Source: Diatrype stigma (taxonomy: Eukaryota > Ascomycota > Sordariomycetes > Xylariales > Diatrypaceae). From it: 64,000 bases of DNA. Positions 47,555-57,486 of the stretch are shown here, one piece after another (the first letter of the stretch is position 1; each line of letters begins with the position of its first letter). The notes below the pieces were generated by a model. The model had not been told where the DNA came from. It saw nothing but the letters and a program-made list of their open reading frames with translations, and searched no databases. Position numbers and translations under genes: made by a program. The stretch covers positions 682,001 to 746,000 of the forward strand of contig JAKJXP020000001.1 of the NCBI GenBank assembly GCA_022225965.2. The letters run 5' to 3'.

Positions 47555-48908
47555 CTAGGTGGGTATTGCTGTCGCCTCTACGGGCCGGGATTGGGTCTCT
47601 GATGCGGACGCGGATACGACGCCGCGATCCGAGAAGTCCTTTCTGATCTGAGAGGTGGACGTGCGTGACTCAGACATCTTGCCCCCCGCGGCGAGTGCGC
47701 TGTTGTTGCTCGCCTTCTTGTAGCTCTTTCCCGTATTGTCAGGGTCGATATCGAGGCTGAGGTCCACCTCCCGCGCCTGCCCCAGCAAGTGGTCGAAGCC
47801 GAGCGCCTCGCATATCTTCGTGTAGCTCTTGCAGGGCTGGATGGTCTTGTACATCGGGCTCTTCCCCGGTACGTGGTGGCAGAGCAGGTACTTGGTGTTG
47901 CCGTACTTGTTCTGCACCTGGAGCGCGTAGCGCAGGTACTGCTCGGCGACCTCGCTCCAGGGCGCGAGGGCGCCCGACCGGAAGCAGCTGGGGTTCTTCT
48001 CGGCCGCGGTGGCGATCATGGCGCCGTCGACGCCGAACTCGCGCATGAGCCGCGCGGCCTGGTCGCGGTCCTCGACGTCGCCGTTCATGACGCAGGCGAC
48101 GCCGGCCTCGCGGCACACGTCGGCCACCATGCGCAGCTGGCCCCGGATGGCGGGCTCCCGGGGCCGCATGGGCGTGGTGCGGCAGTGGACGGTGAGCGCC
48201 GTGATGCCGGTGGCGACGAGGCGGCGGACGAGGGCCTCGGTCTCGGCCGCCGTCGCGAGCAGCCGGATCTTGACGCTGATGCCGATCTCGAAGGCGGGCG
48301 CGACGTCCCGGACCAGCGCCTCGAGGATGGCGCACAGCTTGTCCGGGGTCCGGAGGAGCGCCGCGCCCATGCCGTCGTGCGTGCTGAAGGGCTTCGGGCA
48401 CCCCGCGTTCACGTCGATGCCCGCCACGTCCCCCGCCACCAGCTTCGCCGCCTGCACGGCCAGCGCCGGGTTCGACGTCCCGATCTGGAAGATCAGCTTC
48501 CCGCCCTCGAGCTCCGGGTGCACCCGGTAGATGACGCTGTCCTTCACGTCGGTCGGGGGCGGCTGCTGCTTCGCGCCGCCCTGTGACGGCTTCCGCGTCC
48601 ACTCGATGGTCTTGGTCTCGGGGTTGTACCGCCGCGTGGTCCCGATCATGGATCGGTCGACCGTTTCGGGCCCTGATTTTCGATGCGGTCAGTACCGGGC
48701 AATGATGAAGAGACCGATGAGGAAGAAACAAGGTGTAGGTGTGTGTGGCTCTGTGTAGTTACGTACCCCACACCAGGTCGGCGCCGTAATGGAGCGCCAG
48801 GAGTCGCGACGGAAGCTCTCCCGATCGGACCATGGGCGCAAGCACGACCTTGCCGCGATAGTCGACCCCCCGGCGGGGAATCGGGACTTTCTTCACCTCA
48901 GTTGTCAT
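47555..48908 (-). CDS. dus2: tRNA-dihydrouridine(20) synthase, Dus2 family (419 aa)
   Basis: FMN enzyme that reduces U20 in the D-loop of tRNAs. Minus-strand exons 48908-48767 and 48672-47555. Motifs: VVLAPMVRSGELPSRLLALH, then ADLVWGPE across the intron, IFQIGTSNP, DVNAGCPKPFS (with the catalytic Cys), VKIRL, VHCRTTPMRPREPA, VMNGDVEDRD and MIATAAEKNPSCF. These match the Dus2 branch (VWGPE, RSMIGT, CPK). The C-terminal 60 residues are Ser-rich and lack the double-stranded RNA-binding domain of the human protein. The start at 48908 (MTTEVKKVPIPRR) is chosen, but an in-frame ATG at 48941 would add MSWFSRVFRAI, which could be a weak mitochondrial presequence. High third-position GC gives long false frames on the opposite strand. 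Confidence 0.93.
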
Positions 48909-51900
48909 GATGGCTCGGAATACTCGCGAGAACCATGACATTACAGAGAAAACCGGGGGAATAAAAAAGAAAGGAAAGGAAAGAGTTGCCAAAATTCTTG
49001 CGCTTTTCGTTACACACTCATGATGTTGCCGATTGGAAGCGCAACCTGATTGATTGACTACTGGCCTAGGCTGTTGTAGAGTGGGCGGGCGGCTACGAGG
49101 CCTGTTGAGGCCTGCTGGATTTCCCTGAAGAAATTCGAATGAAACTCCCGCCACTAGCCTATCTTACGTATCTTATCTTATTATCTTATCAGATCTAATC
49201 AGATCAACGGCACCGAACCTAGACTGCTTTACCTTATCTAAGCATTCTTGGTAATGTGCCCAGGTGTTTACTACATAGTAACAGTTGGCATGCGTACCTA
49301 ATTACATTGGCGGCTTCTTGTTGCGGAGCGTAACTAATATATAGGACGGATAGACGAGAAGAAAGACTACCTACCCACCCACCTTTTAAAGAAACGGAAT
49401 CAAAATCTTCGAAAAGTTGAGAGCGAAAACCACGTATGCTGCCGCGTAGCAAGGCCGCGTAGGATTCAGGTATGCACCAGTAGTGTGTCCGAACATGAAT
49501 ACTGGGTAATCTCGTGATAGAAACGTATGTGTGGGAAAAACTTGACTATATAGTACTACGTAGTACTACGTAGATCTGGACCAAAACAGACATCGGAGGC
49601 TAAGAATAGAATTCTAGAAGACCACCAGGGGAGTATAGTTGTCCCTGGCTGCCTACAGAACGGAACTTATTGTTTTTTCCTGCGCACAAAACCCACCAAG
49701 TATACGAACAGCTCCTACATAGCCACGAAATAGTAAGTAAGTATTAACTGTATAGGGCTGACTGATGGGCAGATTAGGTACCTAGGTAAGTTCCTAAGGT
49801 GGCAATATGCGAAGCTTGTCTCGGGAAGAATTCATTTGCCTACCTAGGCAGGCTAGGCATGTGCCGTAGTCGGCAACTCGGAATCGCTGACTGCAAATAA
49901 CTACGTAGTTAAAGGTCGAATACGACGGGACTTCTCACGCATGCACCTGTTGCTCATGTGCGCGATAGCACACTGATGATTACTTAACCTACAGTCAACT
50001 GATGCTTTAACGGTCCAACGTTGAAATTTATTTATACCTAGGTATGTACTACATACCTATATGCATGCACATAAGCTGGTAATGTCTCAAGTATCCCTTC
50101 CTGAGGGGAAGACTAGGCGGGCTAATGAGGCTGTCATTGAGATCGTCAACTCCGGATGACCCCTGAATTACGCCTCTGGGGAATTTCAATACAGCAACAT
50201 ATTTGCATGCATTTGGTTCTTCCATGGTTACATAATAACTGTAGTCGTTATGTACACGTGTGCTGAATTCAGCCACACGAGACTGGTCACCCTATCGCGT
50301 TTATAGTCCTTTAGCAACACATGCACCAGCGATGTATCCAGAAGCTGAATAGTCTGATTTGAGCCGTGTTACGTAGCGGCGTAGTTACATACCTACGTAG
50401 GTACGAAGTAGGTAGATATATTAAGGTGGTATTCCTACGTCTTGGCCACATGCACATCTTTGCTACCCCCTGCAGGCGAGTCTTTTCCATGCGTCATTGG
50501 ACCCGTCTTACACACCTACATACATAGGATGTCGGCACGCAGATTCACTAGACCCCGAATAACCAACTACATGCGATCCGGCAGCGTGGCGTGAGCATTC
50601 ATGACTGACTACGTTCTCTATTCCCTCATCCATCTGCGAGCTCAGCAGCTGGGTAGGCATGTATATCGAGGCGTAACTCGCTGTTGGGCGATGAATATAG
50701 AACCATGAATGCATGTTTGAGGAGGCAAGAAAATCAACATCATGATACACTTATACTGGTTTATTATTATTATTGATATTATCATTATTATTAGTTACCT
50801 AGGTAGGTATGTACGCAGTTGTATCGAACAACTAGGGTCCGTACTGTAATAACTGGAGGCCCGAAGCCCGAGGTGGGATTGCTGCACAGATGCGCGATCA
50901 GGGCGCAGCCGGGTCTGGTTACCCACCTGGGAACCCCAACCAATCAACGGGGGCATCGACTAGCGAGCTGATACAGGCCGACAGGGTGACAGGCACGTCA
51001 CCTCCCACATATCCGACGTTTTATGTACGGAGACTTATTTTAGTTCCAAGACATCTCCAGCTACTTCGTACAATACGTAGTACGTACAGGCGATACTCTC
51101 CTGTTGTCTACCTCCATAGTATACGAAAGAGCGAATTTTCTGGTTTTTCTGCTGGACTCTTTACGAGCTATTGGCTCCTAGTTGTCTACTAATTGCCGAG
51201 CTATCAGGTAGATACAGTTAGTTGATTGGGCATTCCGGCCTTTTTGCCTCGTTGCCCAACAATTAACTTACTCATACATTCGTACGTACTACACAAGCAT
51301 CTGAACTGCTCGTACCACGGCCAGCACGGCACATAGAATGCTTATGCTCCGCCCAAGCCGCTCTCGAGAACCACAATACAGCATTGCATTATATTCCACG
51401 AACGTACGTAATTACTATCGTGTATGCCACTACCTACAACAAGCCCTTGCGCTGAGGATATTAACGCCCCGAGGATCCACAGTGTCAACCTAGCAACACA
51501 GCCGGGGACAGCCAAGTACATCGCTGAATGGGCTTCATCTCCAGGGATCTACGAAGTACCTGCTAGCCTTCGTGAGAAAAGGAGTCCTACCGAGTACTCG
51601 CTTGTACACGATACCGACTCACCCAGGCATCTCACCTACGGCGTATTGTATGTACAGCCCGCCTCTTGAGAGGGTCGGTCTGGTCTCAACATAGCCGTGA
51701 AACCCGCCTGGAACCACTGGGAATAGCGTGGGTATCTACCTAGGCAGGCATTCATAAGTTTGCTTACACAATACCATCATTAGTCTAGCAAACATGGCTT
51801 CAAGTAAGTCACCATCCCAGCCTGCTTGAGTTTCTATATCTTCTTTTCATAACCCCACCACCACCTTCGCCCGATAGTCAGTTGCTGTGAATGAGAAGGC

Positions 51901-51999
51901 GTGAAAGATCGTCCATAGGAAATCAGTATCAGAGCTTTCTTAGGTCAGCCGGGATAGCAATACTGCCCTACCTATCATTCAACATAATTTATACTGAGC
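48909..51999. other. 3.1-kb intergenic region
   Basis: No supported gene. Very dense in TACCTA/TAGGTA and TACGTA words (for example 49550-49575, 49770-49860, 50380-50420, 51060-51090). A short TTATTATTATTG repeat lies at 50760-50795. The last 210 bp hold the leader of the gene at 52000, with an upstream ATG at 51794. Confidence 0.5.
51794..51877 (+). promoter_or_regulatory. Upstream ATG with possible 5'-leader intron
   Basis: An ATG at 51794 is followed ten bases on by a perfect GTAAGT donor (51804) and an acceptor-like CGATAG ending at 51877. Spliced or not, the upstream frame closes after 8 to 11 codons, well before the main start at 52000. It could act as a short upstream open frame. Confidence 0.35.
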
Positions 52000-54900
52000 A
52001 TGGCTCAGCTTGTTGGTGGCACTAGTCGGGAGTCGACGCCTAAGCCTCACTCTGTCCAGCTACGAAAGAGAAAATCTACTCTGCAGCGTCTATCGTCGTT
52101 CTTTCCATCGCTAATCAACTCCCACCCCACAGACCAGCTCCCGGAACATCCCCATCGAAAACCGCTCCCTCCGGATTCGCACGCCCAGGAACCGCACCAT
52201 CACGATAATAGTACATCCTCGCCACTGTTCAGCTTCCAATTTGACTTCAACAATAGCGAAAACAAGCCAGCTCCCGAACCTCCTGGCAAAGATTGGTTCG
52301 CTCCGCCAAGTGTCCCTCCTCCACCTCCCCCCAAAATCCCAATTATGGAGGAGCCGCAGCCGCAGCCGCAGCAGGAGCAGGAGCAGCAGCAGCAGCAGCA
52401 GCACGAAAGGATCTCATCCGACGGCAGTACGCCGAATTCCCCATCATCAACGGGAAAATCGACGGGAAAATTACACAAAAAGCCTCCAGCTTTATCAGAA
52501 CCGTTGGTTCCACCAGGTCCAGATGGTTCCCCGCAGGGGACTCCTGAGGCGGGTGCGACATTCGACCTCCCAGAGCCGAACCCGTCTCTCCGTATAATCC
52601 ATGATTCCCCTTCTCACAGGCGTAGCAGGAGCAGTTCCGGCACTATGCAAAATGGACTAAACCTGAAACCTGGCGAGTCTAAAGGGAGAAGCGCATCTGC
52701 GCAACCACCGGTTAATCGGGTGGACTCAGCACCTGCCACTGTAGTCGTTTCCGGCACTGGAGACCGTCCAGGGTCGAGCAACGGCAGTCTGAGCCCACAT
52801 AAGGAGGGTGAGCGGCGTGGGAGGCTAAGGAAGAGCTGGTTGCCAGGGGCAAGATCGAGGTCTCACTCCAGAGATGTCTCACAAGCAAAAAATGGCGCTT
52901 GGATACTAGGACAGAACCAAGAGTATAACACAACGTTCCTGACTAACGGAGAAAGAGTGCCCGAGCTGTGGAACGAGAATGGCACTGTATACGTTTATTT
53001 GCATCCGAAGGGTACCGGGATCGGGCCGTCATTCAAGGTGCCCTCCTTCGCCATCGACTACTCGCTAGTGTTTACCGAATTGATCGATGCGGAAATGTCT
53101 TCGCCGACCAGCTCTGGGAGGAGCCGCGCTCGAAGTTTTACTGGCCGTGATAGTCTATCTGTTGAAGATGCCGCGAGGAGGCAGACCCAGTCGCCTTCGC
53201 TGTCGCTGTCTGATTTCAGCGCTGGAGAGTCGCGCCTTTATCTACCGGTATCCATGTCCGACCCCGGTCAAGCGACGGAACACGATCTGGAGCGACTCAT
53301 CTCGATCCGAAATATGTTCGCCTTTCTCACTGGTCAGCCATTAGTCGCAACGAATGCACAGCCGACGTTGTTCAAGATCATGTCGAATGTGGCGGGATTG
53401 TTGAAGGAGTTCGACTTTACCAACGCCGACGGCTCGACTTTCGGGGAGTCTGTTGACATGAGCTTCAGCTTCTTGATGGAGAATATGACCCTCGCTGACG
53501 TCAGAACAAGCCGAGAAAAGACGCTGGAGTCTCTCATTCTTGGCGAGCAAATGCGTTCGATAACTCTATATCAAGAAGCGTTTGCTCATGCGGCAGGCAA
53601 GTACTCGGCGATCCGTGACTTGAAGTCTCCTCTGTGGGATCAAGTATCGCCCATCACCCGACAGCGTCTCGAGCGAGCCCACTTGGATTTAGTAACTAGA
53701 CAGAATAGTGTCAACAACAGGCTCGAAGCCTTCGAATTTCCCGCTTTATTCTCTGGCATTGCTAGCTCGACTACGACGTACAAAGATGTCAAATTCCACG
53801 TCTGGCGGCGATCCTTCAACCGTATGAGGCAATTCGTTCTGAATCATTACAAGACAAATTTCGGGAACTGGCCACCTAAGGCCCGCAGCAAGAAGAACCC
53901 ATTCACGGAGAGCGGCCTGAACAGATTGGTCTTGAAGACTTTGTATTCGGATCTGTGTGCACTGTATGATCTCCTTGTAGATCGCGAGAACATCACGACC
54001 CGAGTCATTGACATGAACGCCGACGAGATCGCCCATGACAGCGTGAATCCTCATGTCTCAGCGTTGCGAGGGATCCTCACCGAGTTTGATAATTCCTCGC
54101 CACCTGTACTACCTCCCATTCCCTTCGATCTACCTATGCTGCCCAACATGGCCAGCATCAAAGAAAATTACTACGAGCTGCCCGTGAAAGAGCAGGTACG
54201 ACTCGGCAAGGATCTGCAGGATTACCAGCTGCTTCTCATCCTGAATAAGGCATATGACTTCGAGACGTTCAAGCTACCCATGCCCTTCCTAAGCGCCTTT
54301 AAAGAATTCGAGCACAAAGAGGCCAAGGGGAAGATGGTCCCGGAAATCGCAGATCAGCGCATCGGGTACTGGCTCTTCCTGTACGTTGTCATCCAGACAC
54401 TCCCCATGCTCGTAGTCGACGCGCCGGGCCTCCAGTACACGGATGGCGTGGAGTACTTCCTCTGCCAGCCCGCCAAGGGCAACCCGCCATGGATGGGCGA
54501 TGGAGGCTCCCTGCGTAAGAGGTGGTACGAGGTGGCCGGAGGTGGCGGTCTGGTCGAGCTCTCCGAAGACGCGGTCGAGTTCGGCATCGAGGGCATCTAC
54601 AACCGGAGCCACTGCTGGCTCGCCGCCAAGCAATGGGAGCTTTCCAGAGAAGGGGGCGGTGCCCTTGGTGCTCCCCAACCACCACCCCAAGAAACGGCCT
54701 CACCCCTCCAGGCCCCACAGTCCATGTTCCAAGACATGGACCCGAGACGAAGCGTGTCGCCCCCGACGGGTCCCCCTAGTGCCGCCCTCCGACCCCCGCG
54801 CACCGACTCCCCGGGCGACCGGTCCCAGTACCGGAAGAGTATTGTCTTGGGCCTGGAGCCCATCGCCCTGCCCCTAGATGGCAGTGGTCTGCCCGGCGGT

Positions 54901-55152
54901 GGGCGCGTCGTGAGCGCCAGGGGCCCATCACCGTCGCCGGGGGCCCGCCCCGTCAGCACTATGTTCCACCGCAGCCGGTCGTCGGGCAACCTGCACGATC
55001 CCTCTGCTGGTGGTTCCGGTGGCTCTGATGCCCCTCCGGTGCCGGGACAGACGGACGCGGCACGGCACGGCTCGGCCGTCGGCGGGAGTACGTTCGACGA
55101 TATCTTGAAAGATATAGATCAGAAGCCGAAGAAAAAGAGAGGGTTCTTCTGA
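52000..55152 (+). CDS. Large fungal protein of unknown function (DUF8004-like), 1050 aa
   Basis: Single exon from the ATG at 52000. Residues 1-300 are disordered: Ser/Pro-rich with poly-Pro (VPPPPPPKIP) and a Gln/Glu tract (EQEQQQQQQH). A conserved core starts near residue 300 with ILGQNQEYNTTFLTNGERVP, then ELWNENGTVYVYLHPKG and FKVPSFAIDYSLVF, and runs as a helical domain to about 880 (for example LLVDRENITTRVIDMNA and IGYWLFLYVVIQTLPMLVVD). I believe this is the fungal DUF8004 type, but that name is from memory and should be checked. The C-terminus is again disordered, with Arg/Ser/Pro sites, and ends KPKKKRGFF. No membrane segment or catalytic motif is evident. Probably a cytoplasmic scaffold or signalling protein, by composition only. 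Confidence 0.8.
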   Translation: MAQLVGGTSRESTPKPHSVQLRKRKSTLQRLSSFFPSLINSHPTDQLPEHPHRKPLPPDSHAQEPHHHDNSTSSPLFSFQFDFNNSENKPAPEPPGKDWFAPPSVPPPPPPKIPIMEEPQPQPQQEQEQQQQQQHERISSDGSTPNSPSSTGKSTGKLHKKPPALSEPLVPPGPDGSPQGTPEAGATFDLPEPNPSLRIIHDSPSHRRSRSSSGTMQNGLNLKPGESKGRSASAQPPVNRVDSAPATVVVSGTGDRPGSSNGSLSPHKEGERRGRLRKSWLPGARSRSHSRDVSQAKNGAWILGQNQEYNTTFLTNGERVPELWNENGTVYVYLHPKGTGIGPSFKVPSFAIDYSLVFTELIDAEMSSPTSSGRSRARSFTGRDSLSVEDAARRQTQSPSLSLSDFSAGESRLYLPVSMSDPGQATEHDLERLISIRNMFAFLTGQPLVATNAQPTLFKIMSNVAGLLKEFDFTNADGSTFGESVDMSFSFLMENMTLADVRTSREKTLESLILGEQMRSITLYQEAFAHAAGKYSAIRDLKSPLWDQVSPITRQRLERAHLDLVTRQNSVNNRLEAFEFPALFSGIASSTTTYKDVKFHVWRRSFNRMRQFVLNHYKTNFGNWPPKARSKKNPFTESGLNRLVLKTLYSDLCALYDLLVDRENITTRVIDMNADEIAHDSVNPHVSALRGILTEFDNSSPPVLPPIPFDLPMLPNMASIKENYYELPVKEQVRLGKDLQDYQLLLILNKAYDFETFKLPMPFLSAFKEFEHKEAKGKMVPEIADQRIGYWLFLYVVIQTLPMLVVDAPGLQYTDGVEYFLCQPAKGNPPWMGDGGSLRKRWYEVAGGGGLVELSEDAVEFGIEGIYNRSHCWLAAKQWELSREGGGALGAPQPPPQETASPLQAPQSMFQDMDPRRSVSPPTGPPSAALRPPRTDSPGDRSQYRKSIVLGLEPIALPLDGSGLPGGGRVVSARGPSPSPGARPVSTMFHRSRSSGNLHDPSAGGSGGSDAPPVPGQTDAARHGSAVGGSTFDDILKDIDQKPKKKRGFF

Positions 55153-56180
55153 TTTTCCTCGTATTCCCAGGCATTGATTTTGACTCGACTTGATTTGATT
55201 GGATTGAATGGATTTTTGGTTATCTGACCCTGGATTGATCCGCTGCTCGAGGATATATAGGTGGATTTTGGTTCGGGAAAGGGGGGTGTGGTGGCTGGGG
55301 AGGGTCTTTTTTGTCTTCTTCTCATTTATTCAAGGTCTTTCAGCATAGCGCCCCAGAACATGGGCTCGGAGTTTCTGCGTATATCATCATCATGTCACAT
55401 CATGTCAAGTTCTGCGATGGAAGAAGAAGCATCTGCATTCACATCATAATACAGAAAGAGTATGGAGGGAAAATCGAAGTCGTTAAAAGCGTACAGGCTA
55501 TCATATCACTTGCATATAGGTATATAAAAAATCGATTTTTGTGGCATTCTGGGAACTGCCGCCAATGAATATATGTAGTTCTCTTCAACTTCCTACGACT
55601 CGTTAAGTTGACTATGGGTTCTGTCCGTAATCAGGGCATCTCATTATCATGGTTACCGGCTCCTGTAATATCCTGATTAATAAACTATGACGGCGACTAT
55701 GACGTTGGAAATGTGGTGTGGCTCTCACGGGAATATATCAATTACTGTGTATAAGCGGCGGGCTGCAGGTGATTTGGTCACTGGATCATGGTTCCCACTA
55801 TCCATTTTCACGCATATGCCTGAGTGACTGGCATATAGTTAGCCTATTCGCTAACACTAGTTAAATGCAGTCAATTGTGTCCAAATTCCAAGGTTGTAAG
55901 TCATTCCGTTGCTTCTCCTTTTTGATAGGTAAGTTTCTGGGCATATAACAATAAGCTTCAAGAGACTCGTCCCTACCCATTGTGGAATTCCTACTGTAGG
56001 TAGCCAGCCAAGGTCTGACTCCCTGGCAACAACCTGGCTGCCTACCAGCTACATGTATGTAGGTAAGTAGGTAGGTAGTGCTCCATGATTGGTCCTGGAG
56101 GTGTTGCCTCCCCTGGCACTAGGCTAGAAACAGCTCAAGCTAGTCAAGTGGGAGGGAGACGGGACGATAAGATGGCAGGC

Positions 56181-56300
56181 ATTGGCAGGCATTGGCAGGC
56201 ATTGGCAGGCATTGGCAGGCATTGGCAGGCATTGGCAGGCATTGGCAGGCATTGGCAGGCATTGGCAGGCATTGGCAGGCATTGGCAGGCATTGGCAGGC
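56181..56300 (+). repeat. Minisatellite: twelve perfect copies of a 10-bp unit
   Basis: The unit ATTGGCAGGC is repeated twelve times without a mismatch, preceded by a near-copy at 56171-56180, and it runs into the N gap. The true copy number is therefore unknown. Long open frames across it are artefacts of a ten-base period. Confidence 0.95.
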
Positions 56301-56302
56301 CC

Positions 56303-56399
56303 NNNNNNNNNNNNNNNNNNNNNNNNNNNNNNNNNNNNNNNNNNNNNNNNNNNNNNNNNNNNNNNNNNNNNNNNNNNNNNNNNNNNNNNNNNNNNNNNN
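56303..56399. other. Assembly gap (97 N)
   Basis: Undetermined bases directly after the tandem array. The sequence after it begins with a different short repeat (GACGGACGACT twice, then CTGGCTGG units). Confidence 0.99.
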
Positions 56400-57486
56400 C
56401 AACGGACGACTGACGGACGACTGACTGGCTGGCTGGCCGCCCTCCCCCAAGTCCTAAGGCTCGAACCCCTCCACTTATTAGAGGAGAAGCGGTGCGGTGC
56501 GCCAGTGCACATGGCCCTGGGTCGCGCACCTTGTACCTGCGCTTTTGCACCTGGCAGAGTGCAGTTCTACTGAGACCCTCACTAGACTAGACTACCTGGA
56601 CTACCTAATAGTCACTAAAACTCACTGCAGTGGTCAACCTTTCATTGAGACTCGCGCCTAAGTCCTCGAAGTCCCGACGATCCTGTGATTTGTTTTTGTT
56701 TGGTCTTTCTTCGCCGAGGCTGACTTGGAAGACGTTCACTGTACCAAAGATTCATGCGCGCCTGGGCACATGACCATACCCGGAACTGGTTTTCTTCCCG
56801 TCCAGCCCGTCGAAACTGACCTGGATATTCCAGCGACCTCTCTCGCTTCTGTTATAACTACCTGGGTATACCTATACCTATACCTACCTACACTTATAAA
56901 TTCATCCAACGCCCAGTTTCTGCTTTGTGACGGTGTCACAGCGACGTACCAACCAATCCATCTAGCACGGGCGCCGCGCTTATTGTACACAATACAACAC
57001 AATATTAGTTGTCCACCGAGGCTCTGAACCTACCTTAGCAGGTAACTAGGTGCTTACTGCGTCTTTAGGTAGCCGACAGGTTTTCGCCGTCGCCAGTGCA
57101 ACCGTAGCAACGCAACAAACAGCGGACGCCCTCCACCGGACTCGATTATCGTCAAGCGCTTGTGCGACCCAAGCAGGCACAGAAGCTGCCTCCCAAGGAG
57201 GTTTCTGTTCCGCATGACCACGACTCACTCACAAGGCGCGTAGGCCATCATAGCAAGCTGGATATCTCTCGGACCTTCTGTGTCTAGCCCGACTGCCTGA
57301 ACGCCACACCCGTTTCTCGCAGTCGGTGGCTAAACCGACGCCGGTTCACGAACTACTAGGCGCCCTTCCGCTTCGTTGCTTTTTCCCTCTTGGTGTCTGT
57401 GTCATTGGCAGCGACTGGTACTGGTGATAGTTTCAGGTCAAGGTCAACTATCGATTTGAACCTCCCGTACCACACGGGCCTTCCCA

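Larger units (their letters stand above)
55153..57486. other. Intergenic region with tandem array and assembly gap
   Basis: No supported gene. It contains the 10-bp tandem array and the N gap described separately. From about 56900 to 57486 it is the promoter and leader of the checkpoint-kinase gene. Confidence 0.5.

Noticed and set aside
47739..48731. Open frames of 265-330 codons on both strands over dus2
   Set aside because: Shadow frames caused by strong codon bias of dus2; compositions are Arg/His/Pro-rich and motif-free.
56181..56300. Array-like repeats considered as CRISPR
   Set aside because: A contiguous ten-base tandem without spacers in a eukaryotic genome is a minisatellite.
56455..56520. 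Possible tRNA on the minus strand (GGGGTTCGAGCC resembling a T-arm)
   Set aside because: The bases flanking the T-loop do not pair and no acceptor stem or A-box is present at the right distance.
56085..56573. Several overlapping open frames on both strands across the tandem array and the N gap
   Set aside because: They arise because a ten-base repeat without stops is open in many frames and the gap is read through as unknown residues.
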